Below, piece by piece: positions 42,204-51,335 of a stretch of 64,000 bases of DNA (the stretch's first letter is position 1; each line of letters opens with the position of its first letter). Location of the stretch: positions 66,359 through 130,358 of the forward strand of contig CAWHJD010000011.1 in NCBI GenBank assembly GCA_963829585.1, given 5' to 3'. The DNA comes from Sva-07 sp963829585 (GTDB lineage: Bacteria; Actinomycetota; Acidimicrobiia; Acidimicrobiales; Ilumatobacteraceae). The notes under the pieces are model-generated. The model searched no databases. It was not told the DNA's origin and worked only from the letters and a program-made list of their open reading frames with translations. The translations under genes and the position numbers were made by a program.

Positions 42204-42698
42204 ATGACCACCGAGCCGAGCGTCGCTGGATCTCGCGGCCCCCTCGATTTCTACGTCGTGCGCCTCCCCTCGCGAGACGCCATGCCGTTCGAGGCCGTCC
42301 GTGAGTTCTTGTCACTCGTCGATGCGGAGATCATCGCCGTCGTCGATGTCGTCGTCATCGAGCGTGGAGCCGCCACGACATTCACGACGACGGAGCCACG
42401 CGCCCTCGATCCTCGCAACCCGTTGTCGGTGTTCGCGGGTACGACCGAATCGATGTTGACGAGAGCCGACCTTGCGATGCTCGCCGAATCGCTTCCGCCG
42501 TCGACGTGCGCTGCCGTGTTCGTCATCGAACAGGTGTGGGCCAAGATTCTCGACGAGACGCTCGAGGCGTGGAGCTGTTCCATCGCGGAGCGCGGGCCGA
42601 TCGCACCGGTCCCGACGTCGACGAGGGCCGGCAGTTCGGGGAGACGGCGGGAAGGGCCGCGGGTGCTCGCAGATCCGGTCGCTCCCCGTCAGCGGTAG
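42204..42698 (+). CDS. Diverged DUF6325-like protein
   Basis: A 164-residue protein from ATG 42204, 11 bases after the DUF7144 stop. PLDFYVVRLPSRDAMPFEAV, VDAEIIAVVDVVVIERG and LAESLPPSTCAAVFVIEQVWA follow the same order of elements as the clear DUF6325 protein encoded at 45218-45658 (PVDYLVIEFP, GIIRILDLVVIVK, MEPGTTAGVLVWENTWA). It is therefore a divergent paralogue. The last 35 residues are Arg/Pro/Ser-rich and unlike the family. The LuxR-type regulator starts 59 bases downstream. Confidence 0.65.
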   Translation: MTTEPSVAGSRGPLDFYVVRLPSRDAMPFEAVREFLSLVDAEIIAVVDVVVIERGAATTFTTTEPRALDPRNPLSVFAGTTESMLTRADLAMLAESLPPSTCAAVFVIEQVWAKILDETLEAWSCSIAERGPIAPVPTSTRAGSSGRRREGPRVLADPVAPRQR

Positions 42699-42757
42699 AC
42701 CTGCTCGGGGATCACGCGATACATTGCCGAGCCCCACCTCCGTCTCTCCCGACCGAC

Positions 42758-45025
42758 ATGACCGCACAGGCCCCCGCGACCCCGGCGTCGAGCGCACAGC
42801 TCGGAATCGCTCCTCATCGGCTGTCCCCGCCGCGATCACTCCGCAGTGCACTCGGCCGTGAGCGGCTCCTCGACCGGCTGGACCAGGCGCCCGGCCCGGT
42901 GATCACGGTCACCGCAGGTGCCGGGTTCGGCAAGTCGACGCTGCTGGGCCGGTGGGTCGATCGCCTCACGTGCCCCGCTGCGTGGCTGTCGTTGGATCTC
43001 GGCGACAACGATCCCATCCGGTTGCTGCGAGGCGTCGTGGCGGCGTTCGACACCATCGTTCCGGATGCCGGGCTCCTCCAGCTCGCCCGTGACGCCCGAC
43101 CCGGTGCCTTCTCGCGTGTCCTCGCCCAACTCGGTGAGCGACTGCACGATGTCGAGCCGTTCGTCCTGGTCATCGACGACGTGCACCTCGTCACCGATCG
43201 CGAAGCATCCGAGGTGCTCGACGACATCGTCCACGTGATTCCCACCGGGAGCCGCATCGTGCTCGCGGGCAGATCGACGCCACCGGTTCGCACGGCACGC
43301 ATGGAACTCGCCGAGGCAGTCGATTCGATCGGCGGCGACGAACTGCTGTTCACCCCGGACGAGGCAACGGCAGTCCTCGAGGAGTTCGCCGATCGGATCG
43401 AGCACCCGACCCGACGCGCACTGGTCGATCAACTCGGCGGGTGGCCGGCCGGCCTGCAGTTCGTCGTCCTCGGTCTGCGACGGGCGACGGACGACGCCAC
43501 GCCGGACCCGCTACTGACGAGCAGCGGTCTCTTGACGAGGTACTTCCAGCAGGAGTTCCTCCGGGCGCTCCCGCACGCGGAGCTGCACTTCCTCATCCGC
43601 ACCTCCGTGCTCGAACGGCTGTCGGGCGCCCTGTGCGATCACGTGCTCAACCATCCGGGAAGTGCGCAGCGACTCGACGAACTCGTGAGATCCGGCAACG
43701 TCTTCGTCGTCCCGATCGGCCACACCGGCGTCTACCGCTACCACCCACTGTTCGCCGATGTCCTCCTGACCGAGCTACGGCGCCTCGCTCCCGAACTCGA
43801 GGCCCCGCTCCGGCGCCGGGCGATCGAGTGGCACACGTCGCACGGCGAGTGGAATGCGGCCGTCGACCAGGCGCTGGCGAGCAACGGCCGCATCGACGCT
43901 GCCGCGGAGATCTTCAGGCACGTCGTCCCCGCGCTCTCGTCGGGTGAGGTGGCCTCGTTGGGTCGGTGGTTGTCCGATTTCGAGGCGCCCGAGATGCGTG
44001 CGAACCCGGCGTTGGCAATCGCTGCCGCGTGGCATGCGATGTTCAGCAACCGATCGGCGGAGATCGAACGCTGGCTGGAGGTGGCCCAGAAGACGCACGT
44101 CGACGGTCCGCTGCCCGATGGCACGGTCGATGTCCCGACCGCGATCGCCGCCGTCCGGATGATGGCCGGCGAGTCCGGAGTCATCGGTGTGATCGCCGAC
44201 GCCCGCACCGTCCGCGAAGCGGGCGAGGGTGGCGGACCCTGGCGGCCGGTCGCGTTCATGCAGGAGGCCGTCGCACTCCAGCTCAGCGGGACGATCGACG
44301 ATGCACGCCCGCTGCTGGAGATCGCCGAGTTCGAGACGCGGGGCTTCGCCGCAGCTCATGCCGTCACGCTTGCACACCTCGGCCTCGATGCGCTGGACCG
44401 ACGCAATGACGCGGAGGGCACACTGCTGGTGCGCGCAGCGCTCGAGGAGGTCGAGACGTCAGGGCTCCGGGAACTCGCTCATATCAGCGTCGTCTTCGCC
44501 GCACAAGCCCTCGTCGAGGCCAGGGCGGGAGCGTTCGAGGCATCGCGACGCGCGTCGGACCATGTCGAGTATCTCGCCGACACTCTCAACAGGGTGCACA
44601 CCCGCGCCCAGATCCACCAGCATCTGATCCTGGCCGACGCTGCGCTGGTGCGAGGGGAGATCGCCACTGCGCTCCGCCTCCTGCGCCACGCACAGGACCG
44701 ACTTCCCGCCGAGCCCGACGCGCTCGTACTCCATCAGTGGGCGCAACGAACCGCCCAACGCTGCGCTTCTCGCAACGCGAGCACGACCATCGACCTGACA
44801 CCGGCCGAACATCGGGTCCTCGAGCAGCTCGCGACGCACCGGACGTTGTCGGAGATCGGCGATCACCTCTACGTGTCACGCAACACGGTCAAGACCCACA
44901 CCATGTCGATCTATCGCAAGTTGCTCGTCTCAGGGCGCAGCGAAGCGGTCACACGCGCGATCGAACTCGAACTCCTGGACACGGGCGACCACGATGATCG
45001 TCGAGCTGTCGCCGGCAAACGCTGA
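42758..45025 (+). CDS. MalT-like LuxR-family (LAL) transcriptional regulator
   Basis: A 755-residue STAND-type regulator. The N-terminal NTPase has Walker A VITVTAGAGFGKSTLLGRW (GxGxGKST, about 50-66), Walker B FVLVIDDVHLV, and GWPAGLQFVVLGL further on. A long alpha-helical TPR/MalT-type region spans about 360-680. The C-terminal LuxR helix-turn-helix is LTPAEHRVLEQLATHRTLSE, then IGDHLYVSRNTVKTHTMSIY. It probably binds an inducer and ATP and activates nearby genes; the flanking DUF6325-like genes on both sides are candidate targets. Start ATG 42758 has no clear Shine-Dalgarno. Confidence 0.92.
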   Translation: MTAQAPATPASSAQLGIAPHRLSPPRSLRSALGRERLLDRLDQAPGPVITVTAGAGFGKSTLLGRWVDRLTCPAAWLSLDLGDNDPIRLLRGVVAAFDTIVPDAGLLQLARDARPGAFSRVLAQLGERLHDVEPFVLVIDDVHLVTDREASEVLDDIVHVIPTGSRIVLAGRSTPPVRTARMELAEAVDSIGGDELLFTPDEATAVLEEFADRIEHPTRRALVDQLGGWPAGLQFVVLGLRRATDDATPDPLLTSSGLLTRYFQQEFLRALPHAELHFLIRTSVLERLSGALCDHVLNHPGSAQRLDELVRSGNVFVVPIGHTGVYRYHPLFADVLLTELRRLAPELEAPLRRRAIEWHTSHGEWNAAVDQALASNGRIDAAAEIFRHVVPALSSGEVASLGRWLSDFEAPEMRANPALAIAAAWHAMFSNRSAEIERWLEVAQKTHVDGPLPDGTVDVPTAIAAVRMMAGESGVIGVIADARTVREAGEGGGPWRPVAFMQEAVALQLSGTIDDARPLLEIAEFETRGFAAAHAVTLAHLGLDALDRRNDAEGTLLVRAALEEVETSGLRELAHISVVFAAQALVEARAGAFEASRRASDHVEYLADTLNRVHTRAQIHQHLILADAALVRGEIATALRLLRHAQDRLPAEPDALVLHQWAQRTAQRCASRNASTTIDLTPAEHRVLEQLATHRTLSEIGDHLYVSRNTVKTHTMSIYRKLLVSGRSEAVTRAIELELLDTGDHDDRRAVAGKR

Positions 45026-45038
45026 CGACAGCTCGACG
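44999..45038. terminator. 13-bp perfect hairpin over the luxR-type gene stop codon
   Basis: CGTCGAGCTGTCG (44999-45011) and CGACAGCTCGACG (45026-45038) are exact inverted repeats around a 14-base loop that contains the TGA of the regulator gene (45023-45025). The hairpin serves as a bidirectional terminator between convergent genes. Confidence 0.82.
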
Positions 45039-45064
45039 GTCGTTCCGGCGGACGCCGGGCGTGT

Positions 45065-45214
45065 TCAACGGCGATCGCGGCGGTCTTCGCGGCGGTCCTG
45101 GCGTCGGTCGACACCGTGTGCCACGACGGCGGCAGTGCCGACAACTGCGGCGGTGCGGGCGACCGGGGCTCCGACGACTCCTCGTCGTGCTGCTCGTGCG
45201 GGACGCAATGGCAT
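45065..45214 (-). CDS. Small Arg-rich protein next to DUF6325
   Basis: A 49-residue reading frame beginning MPLRPARAARRGVVGAP, then VARTAAVVGTAAVVAHGVD and ending RRQDRREDRRDRR. A strong ribosome-binding site (GAAGGAG) lies six to seven bases before ATG 45214. It begins three bases after the DUF6325 stop on the same strand, so the two are almost certainly co-translated. A weak hydrophobic Ala/Val stretch of about 18 residues is flanked by Arg, which suggests a peripheral or single-pass membrane peptide. No function known. Confidence 0.65.
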   Translation of the reverse strand: MPLRPARAARRGVVGAPVARTAAVVGTAAVVAHGVDRRQDRREDRRDRR

Positions 45215-45217
45215 GGT

Positions 45218-45658
45218 TCAATCTCCTTCGGCTTCGATCGACGCAGCGATCGCTTGGATGGGAATGCGGCCGCTGGCCACGAGTTGACCGCCGGCACGGC
45301 GAGCAGCGGACGCGAACGGCGAGGCCCAGGTGTTCTCCCAGACGAGGACGCCGGCGGTGGTGCCGGGCTCCATCGCCTCGGCCAGGTGCGCGAGGTCGTC
45401 GGCGGCGAGGATCTCGGCAATCTCGGACTCCAGCGCACGGAGTTCGTCGAGTTCGTCGAAGTCGTCGATCTCGAATCCCTCGATGTTCCCCTCGTCGTCC
45501 TTGACGATGACGACGAGATCGAGGATCCGGATGATCCCCGCTTCGGTGAGCGACGCGAGTTCCGCTGCCATCTCACCGTTGAACGTGGACTGCCCGGCTG
45601 GGAACTCGATCACGAGGTAGTCGACAGGACCGAACTCGTCCATCGATGTATCGGACAT
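45218..45658 (-). CDS. DUF6325 family protein
   Basis: A 146-residue acidic protein. FGPVDYLVIEFPAGQSTFNG (about 9-28), MAAELASLTEAGIIRILDLV, VIVKDDEGNIEGFEIDDFDE and PGTTAGVLVWENTWASPFAS are the family landmarks, with the end GGQLVASGRIPIQAIAAS. A clear AAGGAG lies before ATG 45658. It is transcribed with the 49-residue protein downstream. The family is associated with SHOCT proteins and stress clusters in Actinobacteria, but the biochemical role is unknown. Confidence 0.87.
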   Translation of the reverse strand: MSDTSMDEFGPVDYLVIEFPAGQSTFNGEMAAELASLTEAGIIRILDLVVIVKDDEGNIEGFEIDDFDELDELRALESEIAEILAADDLAHLAEAMEPGTTAGVLVWENTWASPFASAARRAGGQLVASGRIPIQAIAASIEAEGD

Positions 45659-45674
45659 GGGTGGGGCTCCTTCT

Positions 45675-45691
45675 GGCGAACGCGGTTCGCC
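45675..45691. promoter_or_regulatory. Hairpin/dyad in the DUF6325 leader
   Basis: GGCGAAC-GCG-GTTCGCC, a perfect seven-base dyad with a 3-base centre, lies 17 bases upstream of the DUF6325 start and just above its ribosome-binding site. Confidence 0.5.
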
Positions 45692-45759
45692 GTTGTGGTC
45701 TGAGATGTTGCCTTCTGTCGATGATCGCGCCGATACGAGACGTCGACGTCATCCATTCA

Positions 45760-45781
45760 GGGTGAAGTCGCACGTTCACCC
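45760..45781. promoter_or_regulatory. GGGTGAA-N8-TTCACCC dyad in a divergent gap
   Basis: A perfect seven-base inverted repeat with 8-base spacing, centred in the 212-base gap between the divergent DUF6325 and membrane-protein genes. It has the shape of an operator for a dimeric regulator. Nothing else is recognisable in this gap beyond the ribosome-binding site and the dyad at 45675. Confidence 0.55.
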
Positions 45782-45870
45782 GCATCGGACGATGCCCGCG
45801 GCGCGTGCGGCGCGCGAGCATGATGAGGTGGTACCGCCGGACCGGGCGGACCGAGCGAAGGGGACACAGC

Positions 45871-47040
45871 GTGGACGACACCATCGAACAACAGGTGGAG
45901 GGCAGGAAGCACTCCGTCCTCGTGCCGATCCTGATCGTGCTGGCGGCAGTGATCCTGCTGGTCACCGCCGTGAACGTGTGGGTGGACCGGGCAGCTCTCG
46001 ACACCGACAACTGGGTCGACGCGTCCGACGAGCTGCTGGCCGAGCCGGCGATCAGAGAAGCCATCGCCGTCTACGTCGTCGACCAGCTGTACACGAACGT
46101 CGATGTGGCCGCACAACTCGGCGACCTGCTGCCGGGCGACCTCAGCGGACTTTCCGGCGCCCTCGCCTCGGCGCTGCGCAATCCTGCGACCGAGGCCGTC
46201 GATCGGCTGCTGGCAACCGACCAGGTCGCCCAGATCTGGTCCACGGCCAACCGTGTCGCCCACGAGACCATCGTCAACATCCTCGAGGACGACGCGAGGG
46301 TCGAAGCACTCTCCACCGCCGAGGGAACCATCACGCTCGACCTTCGTGAGGTCGTCGTGAAGTTGGCCGACAACCTGGGACTGCCCGGCGCCGCGGTCGA
46401 CAGGATCCCGGCCGACGCCGGCCAGGTGACGATCATCCAGTCGTCGAAACTCGAGGATCTCCAGTCAGCGGTCAAGTTCGTCGAGTGGGCGTCGTGGCTG
46501 CTGTTCTTCGTCGTCATCGCGATCTACGCCGGAGCCATCTTCCTCGCCGACGGTTGGCGCCGGGTCGCCACGCGAACGGTCGGCCTGTCGATGCTGATCG
46601 TCGGGCTGCTCCTCCTCGCGGGGCTGCGCTTCGGTGGCGACCGCCTGCTCGACAGCGTGGTCCAGAACGAGAGCAACCGGGGTGCGGCCGAAGCGGTGTG
46701 GAAGATCGGGTCGTCGCTCCTGCGCGACATCGGCTGGAACATTGCGGTGGTCGGTGCGCTGATCGTCCTGGGTGCCTTCCTCGCCGGCTCCACCGCCGTC
46801 GCCACGGCGATCCGCCGTTTCGTCGCACCCGTGTTCGTCGGCGGCGCCGGCGTGCGCTGGAGTGTCGGTGCTGCGATCTTCCTCATCTTCGTGCTCTGGG
46901 CTCCGATTCCGGCGCTCACGAACTGGTTCGGCATCCTCGTGTTCGCCGGCATCGTTGCAGCCTGCATCGAGGGCCTCCGCGGGTTGTGCCTCGCCGATCG
47001 AGCCGCCGGTGACGCCGAGGCGGTTCCGGCTGCACCCTGA
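45871..47040 (+). CDS. Multi-pass membrane protein of unknown function
   Basis: A 389-residue protein from GTG 45871 behind an AAGGGGA site. One N-terminal helix (LVPILIVLAAVILLVTAVNVWV, split at residues about 15-36) is followed by an extracytoplasmic domain of about 165 residues with ALDTDNWVDASDELLAEPAI, then VAQIWSTANRVAHETIVNIL. At least five further helices lie from about 200 on. The D-N-W-V-x-x-x-x-x-L-L-x-x-P-x-I-R pattern is known to me from actinobacterial membrane proteins without assigned function. No enzymatic motif seen. Confidence 0.75.
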   Translation: MDDTIEQQVEGRKHSVLVPILIVLAAVILLVTAVNVWVDRAALDTDNWVDASDELLAEPAIREAIAVYVVDQLYTNVDVAAQLGDLLPGDLSGLSGALASALRNPATEAVDRLLATDQVAQIWSTANRVAHETIVNILEDDARVEALSTAEGTITLDLREVVVKLADNLGLPGAAVDRIPADAGQVTIIQSSKLEDLQSAVKFVEWASWLLFFVVIAIYAGAIFLADGWRRVATRTVGLSMLIVGLLLLAGLRFGGDRLLDSVVQNESNRGAAEAVWKIGSSLLRDIGWNIAVVGALIVLGAFLAGSTAVATAIRRFVAPVFVGGAGVRWSVGAAIFLIFVLWAPIPALTNWFGILVFAGIVAACIEGLRGLCLADRAAGDAEAVPAAP

Positions 47041-47068
47041 TCGCCGGGGCCCGATCGTGACGCGCCCG

Positions 47069-47074
47069 TAAGCT
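47069..47074 (+). promoter_or_regulatory. Leaderless-type -10 box TAAGCT
   Basis: TAAGCT lies five bases before GTG 47080 and eleven before the in-frame ATG 47086, favouring the GTG or a very short leader. Confidence 0.45.
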
Positions 47075-47079
47075 CGACG

Positions 47080-47544
47080 GTGACCATGGCACCGAAGCGT
47101 CTCACTCCCGGCCCGCCGTCGAGCCGCCTCGTCAGAGGCGCCGTGATGTTGGCCATCGCGGCGCTCCAGGACGAGCGCGTGCGGACCCAACTCGCCAAGG
47201 CGCCCGCAGCCGTTCGATCGTGGGCGGCGACACGACGTTCGAGCGAACGCGACGCCACGGCAGGGCTGGCACGGTTCGACCCCACACAGCGATTCGGTCA
47301 GAAGGGCATCGAGCGTCGACTCTCCGCGGTGCAACGCAATGCCGATCTCGTGTTCCCCGATCGGAGCGACCCGACGGCGGCCGCGATCCATCAGGCGATC
47401 GACGAACTGAACCGCGCCACCGCGATCTCCGAGACGATGCCGCTCAACGAGCGACGACGCGCCCGTGGACGCATCACGTCGGAGCTCACTCGGCTCGAGG
47501 TGGCGTTGGTCGACGCAGTGCTGCCGACCGGGAAACCGGCCTGA
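47080..47544 (+). CDS. Hypothetical protein, 154 residues
   Basis: Not recognised. Start at GTG 47080 (MTMAPKRLTPGPPSSRLVRG) or ATG 47086. A mildly hydrophobic helix (GAVMLAIAALQDERVRTQLA) near the N-terminus is followed by basic and polar helices (QRFGQKGIERRLSAVQRNAD, AIHQAIDELNRATAI, RRRARGRITSELTRLEVALV). It is probably cytoplasmic and alpha-helical. It is convergent with the gene at 47545: the two stop codons are directly adjacent in TGATCA. Confidence 0.6.
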   Translation: MTMAPKRLTPGPPSSRLVRGAVMLAIAALQDERVRTQLAKAPAAVRSWAATRRSSERDATAGLARFDPTQRFGQKGIERRLSAVQRNADLVFPDRSDPTAAAIHQAIDELNRATAISETMPLNERRRARGRITSELTRLEVALVDAVLPTGKPA

Positions 47545-47871
47545 TCAGAACGGGCGGTCGTTGGTCCGCTTCTTCGGCGGCGCCTTGAACGGCGCCTCGA
47601 TCAGCATCTCGAACTGCGCATCGTCGGGCTGCTTGGGATCGTTCAGGTTCTGCAGGTACTTCTTGATCGCGGCGCGAGCCGGCGGCACGTGCGCGCCCTT
47701 GAGCCCGACGGAGCGACTCATCGCGTCCTTGGCCTTCGCGACGCGCTCCTTGCGCGCGGCCTTCTCCTCGTCGGAGTAGACCTTCTGCACCTTGTTGGCG
47801 CGCGCCTGCTGCTCGGCGAGTCGGCGGGCTTCTGATTCCTGGAGCGGTGTGAGTTTGGCCTGCGGAGCCAT
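47545..47871 (-). CDS. Hypothetical charged helical protein, 108 residues
   Basis: Not recognised. From ATG 47871 the sequence is MAPQAKLTPLQESEARRLAE, then QQARANKVQKVYSDEEKAAR, a long charged, probably coiled helix. A more compact end follows (LKGAHVPPARAAIKKYLQNL, EAPFKAPPKKRTNDRPF). A longer in-frame extension upstream to 47997 overlaps the thiolase start and lacks sense. The composition (Lys/Arg/Glu/Ala) suggests a soluble nucleic-acid- or ribosome-associated protein, which is only a guess. Its stop directly abuts the stop of the convergent gene at 47544. Confidence 0.6.
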   Translation of the reverse strand: MAPQAKLTPLQESEARRLAEQQARANKVQKVYSDEEKAARKERVAKAKDAMSRSVGLKGAHVPPARAAIKKYLQNLNDPKQPDDAQFEMLIEAPFKAPPKKRTNDRPF

Positions 47872-47995
47872 GTTCGTGATCCTTTGTCTCGGGAGGCCTC
47901 GCAGGGTAACCCGTGCGGCCCCGAATGAAGTGCACGAGTCGTGAATCGCTAGCGTCGTGCACGCCCACACACTCGTTCTCCAGAAGGAGCGCTCC

Positions 47996-49168
47996 ATGCG
48001 CGAAGCAGTCTTCGTTTCCTATGCCCGTACCGGTCTCGCCAAGTCGGGACGCGGCGGATTCAACATCACGCCGGCCATGACCATGGCCGCCCACGCCATC
48101 AGCAGTGCGGTGGCGAAGTCCGGCGTCGAGCCCGAGGCCGTCGAAGACCTCGCTCTCGGCAACGGGGCCCACGGATCGGGAAACCTCGGCCGCCTCGCCG
48201 GGCTCCTCGCCGGTCTCCCCGTGACGACCGGCGGCAACACCGTCCAGCGTCACTGCTCCTCGGGCCTGAACTCCATCGCGATCGCCGCCAACCACATCAA
48301 GGTCGACGGCGTCGATTGTGCGGTTGCCGGCGGCGTCGAGTCGATCTCGATCCCGAGCCCGGGCATGGGCGGTTCGATCAACATGGATCCGAAACTGCAG
48401 GAGATGTACCCGGCGGTCTACATGGCGATGATCGAGACGGCCGACATCGTGGCACAGCGGTACAACGTGTCGCGCGAGTACCAGGACGAGTACTCCTACA
48501 CCTCCCAGATGCGCATGGCCGCCGCCCAGGAGAACGGCTTCTTCGAGGACGAGATCGTCCCGATGGCCACGAAGATGAAGATCGTCGATCGCGAGACGAA
48601 CGAGGAGTCGATCGTCGACTACGTCGTCGACCGCGACGAGTGCAACCGCCCGACCACCACCCTGGAGGGCCTGGCGAAGCTGGCCCCCGTGCGCGGTGAG
48701 GGCAACTTCGTCACGGCCGGCAACGCCAGCCAGCTGTCCGACGGCGCTGCCGCGGTGGTCCTGATGTCGGACGAGGAGGCGTCTCGTCGCGACATCGAGC
48801 CGATGGGCGCGTTCAAGGGCTGGGCGGTCGCCGGCTGCGAACCCGACGAGATGGGCATCGGCCCGATCTACGCCGTGCCGAAGCTGCTGAAGCGCCACGG
48901 TCTGACCGTCGACGACATCGACCTCTGGGAACTCAACGAGGCATTCGCCAGCCAGTGTCTGTACTCACGCGACACGCTGGGCATCGACCCCGAGAAGTAC
49001 AACGTCAACGGTGGCTCGATCGCCATCGGCCACCCGTTCGGCATGACCGGCACCCGGTGCGCCGGCCACATCCTCCAGGAGGGCAAGCGTCGCGGCGCCA
49101 AGTGGGGCGTGGTCACGATGTGCATCGGTGGCGGCCAGGGCGCGGCCGGGCTCATCGAGATCTACTGA
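47996..49168 (+). CDS. Acetyl-CoA acetyltransferase (thiolase)
   Basis: A 390-residue thiolase behind GAAGGAG (47983-47989). Catalytic Cys in VQRHCSSGLNSIAIAAN (about 88), the NEAFA motif in WELNEAFASQCLYSR, the His in GGSIAIGHPFGMTGTRC, and the second Cys in VTMCIGGGQGAAGLIEIY. All active-site residues are intact and length is normal. It either condenses two acetyl-CoA or cleaves 3-ketoacyl-CoA in beta-oxidation. It stands alone, with no beta-oxidation genes next to it, so direction and chain length are open. Confidence 0.94.
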   Translation: MREAVFVSYARTGLAKSGRGGFNITPAMTMAAHAISSAVAKSGVEPEAVEDLALGNGAHGSGNLGRLAGLLAGLPVTTGGNTVQRHCSSGLNSIAIAANHIKVDGVDCAVAGGVESISIPSPGMGGSINMDPKLQEMYPAVYMAMIETADIVAQRYNVSREYQDEYSYTSQMRMAAAQENGFFEDEIVPMATKMKIVDRETNEESIVDYVVDRDECNRPTTTLEGLAKLAPVRGEGNFVTAGNASQLSDGAAAVVLMSDEEASRRDIEPMGAFKGWAVAGCEPDEMGIGPIYAVPKLLKRHGLTVDDIDLWELNEAFASQCLYSRDTLGIDPEKYNVNGGSIAIGHPFGMTGTRCAGHILQEGKRRGAKWGVVTMCIGGGQGAAGLIEIY

Positions 49169-49174
49169 TCCCGT

Positions 49175-51263
49175 TCACACGACCCAGGTGACCGGCAACC
49201 TGGGGTCCGGGCGGTACACGCAGTACGTACCGGTGCCGAGCGCCTGGGTGAGGTGCCGGCCGAGCGCCGGGTGGTGTTCGGCGAGGCGCGCCACTGCGTA
49301 ACGGATCGAGCGCGTGACGCTGGTTCGTGCCCGCTCGGCAGTGGCGCAGGCGAGTCGGGAGCGGCCGCCCAGGCCGACCGCCCGCGAGAGCTCGGCGATC
49401 AGATACTCGCGATCTTGCACAGCGAGGGTCGAGACGGGCCGCGTCGTTCATCATCGTTGCGTCGTCGATGTCCTCGTCGATGTCGGCGAGTCGCCGCCGA
49501 TAGGCCTCGCGCGCCCGCTCGTCGAGATGGAGGCCCGCATGGCCGCCATCCGTGATCGTCAACCCGTCGTCGCTTCCCGGCTCCGAACCGTGCCGCACCG
49601 TCGGGAGCGAACCCCGCTCCACGGCGACGAGGTCGAGTACGTGGAACTCTCGGTTCGGCTCGGCCAGCAGGCGTTCCAGGTACCGGAATCCCAGCAGGTC
49701 GTGGAGCAGGACGGTGGTCCCGTCGAAGCGAACCGTGCGGGTGTCACCCTCGCACCGGAAGACGCACGCCGACGCGGTGTGCGTCGCCGGCGACGGCCGC
49801 GCGGGTCGATCGTCGAGCGCGCGTTCGGCCTCTCGTGCGCGCAGCTCGGCACCGAATCCCTGGAACAGCTGCCGTGCCGCGTGCCACTCCAGCGCTGCAC
49901 CCGCGGTGTTCCCGGTCGCCTGGCGCGCCTCCCCGAGCACCATCCTGGCCTCGGCGGCCTCGTACGGGGCGCCGATCTCGATCCAGGCCGCTGCGGCCCG
50001 TTCGCAGTGGACCGCCGACCGTGCGGCGTCACCCTCGGCGAGCGCGGCGCGGCCCTGCGCGAGCGAGGCGCCGGCACCGAGCGCGGCGCTCGAGTATGTC
50101 GCCGCGATCTCGCTGAGTTCGTCCGCTGCACGCCGTGCGGTCTCGACATCGCCCGTTGCGAACGCGATCTCGACCTGCGCGGCGAGCAGAGGCGCGAGAC
50201 GAAGCCCACCGTACGGTGGACGCTCCTTCGACGGGATGTCGAAGGGGTGCTCGATCGCATCGGAGATCAATGCGGTGGCTCCGTCGGTGTCTCCTTGTGC
50301 GAGCCGCAGGAGCGCCAGGCCCGGCTGTGGCATCCACGAGTTGGCGTGGGCCGCGAGGAAGGCCTCCTCGGCGCCCGCGAGATCACCCTTGCGCAGCCGG
50401 ATGTTGCCGAGTTCGGTCAGCGGCCACCCGAACTCCCGTCGCATCCATGGTCGAAGCTCCTCGCACGCCTCGAGCGCCTCCTCCTCGGCTCGATCACACG
50501 GGCCGGTCAGCCGGAACATCTCAGCTCGGTGCACCCGGCACCTCCCGCTGAAGCCGCCGAACGCCGAGTCGTGGCGCCAGTGCTCCATCGCCTGGGTCCA
50601 TTCGCCTGCCCGCTCGTACATGGCGAGGCCCTGTACGGCGCAGATCAGTTCGCAGTAGGCCATGCCGGACGTCATGTCGTCGACCGCACCCGACATCAGG
50701 GTCAGCGCCACGTCGTCGAGAATCTCGAGGCCCTCATCGGTGTGACCCTCGAAGATGAGCAGTCGGGCCGACGCGACCCGCCCGATCAGGACGGATGCTT
50801 CGATGCCGTGCCGTCGCCCGAGTTCGATCGACGTGCGAGCACACATGCCTGCGGTCTCCATGTCGCCACACCACAGCCGCTCGTAGGTACGCACCATGGC
50901 GACGACCGCGTGCACCGGCGTGTCGCCGGTCTCGGCGATCAACCGCTCGGCACGGCGCAGCCACCCGCGGATGGGTGCCATGAGACCGGTGTCGATCATG
51001 AGGTACATCGCCACCATCGCAGCGGCGCGCGCTGCCTGGATCTCGTCGCCGCCGGCGAGGTGCAGCTCGTACAGGTCCTCCCAGGCATCGACCGACGCCT
51101 CGGGGTCCCCGCCGCCGTACGCCGCCTCGGCGCGGAGCTCCAAGCCGATCGCCGAGCCGGCGACGCTGTCATCGTCGAGCAGACCCAGGGCGTCGATCCA
51201 TCGGCGTTCCGAGATGGCCTGCCGCGCCGCAGCGAACGGGTCGCCCGCTGCGCTCACCGGCAC
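49175..51263 (-). CDS. TPR-repeat signalling/transcriptional regulator-like protein, one frameshift
   Basis: A protein of about 690 residues. The bulk is alpha-helical TPR-like repeats (PEASVDAWEDLYELHLAGGD, AEEEALEACEELRPWMRREF, LAGAEEAFLAAHANSW). The C-terminus has a compact module, VLLHDLLGFRYLERLLAEPN, then REAYRRRLADIDEDIDDATM. After a frameshift near 49420-49432 it continues with VQDREYLIAELSRAVGLGGR and SVTRSIRYAVARLAEHHPAL. I know this C-terminal module from actinobacterial LuxR/adenylate-cyclase-like ATPase proteins. The start is placed at GTG 51263 because upstream sequence holds an operator-like element; ATG 51353 would extend it 30 residues through that element. Confidence 0.72.
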
Positions 51264-51302
51264 GAGAGCTCGCGTCGGCAGCTCTCTCCCCGAGACGTTC
51301 CG

Positions 51303-51335
51303 GCCATTGTCCCATTGTGACACCGAATGTCGCGC
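51303..51335. promoter_or_regulatory. Operator-like element, copy A, with repeated TTGTC/TGTGAC motifs
   Basis: It reads CCATTGTCCCATTGTGACA followed by CCGAATGTCGCGCC. About 27 of its 33 bases match a second copy at 51948-51980. It lies between the divergent TPR-regulator and TIGR03086-like genes, 49 bases before ATG 51384. The internal motif ATTGTCCC-ATTGTGAC is a tandem half-site. Confidence 0.7.
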
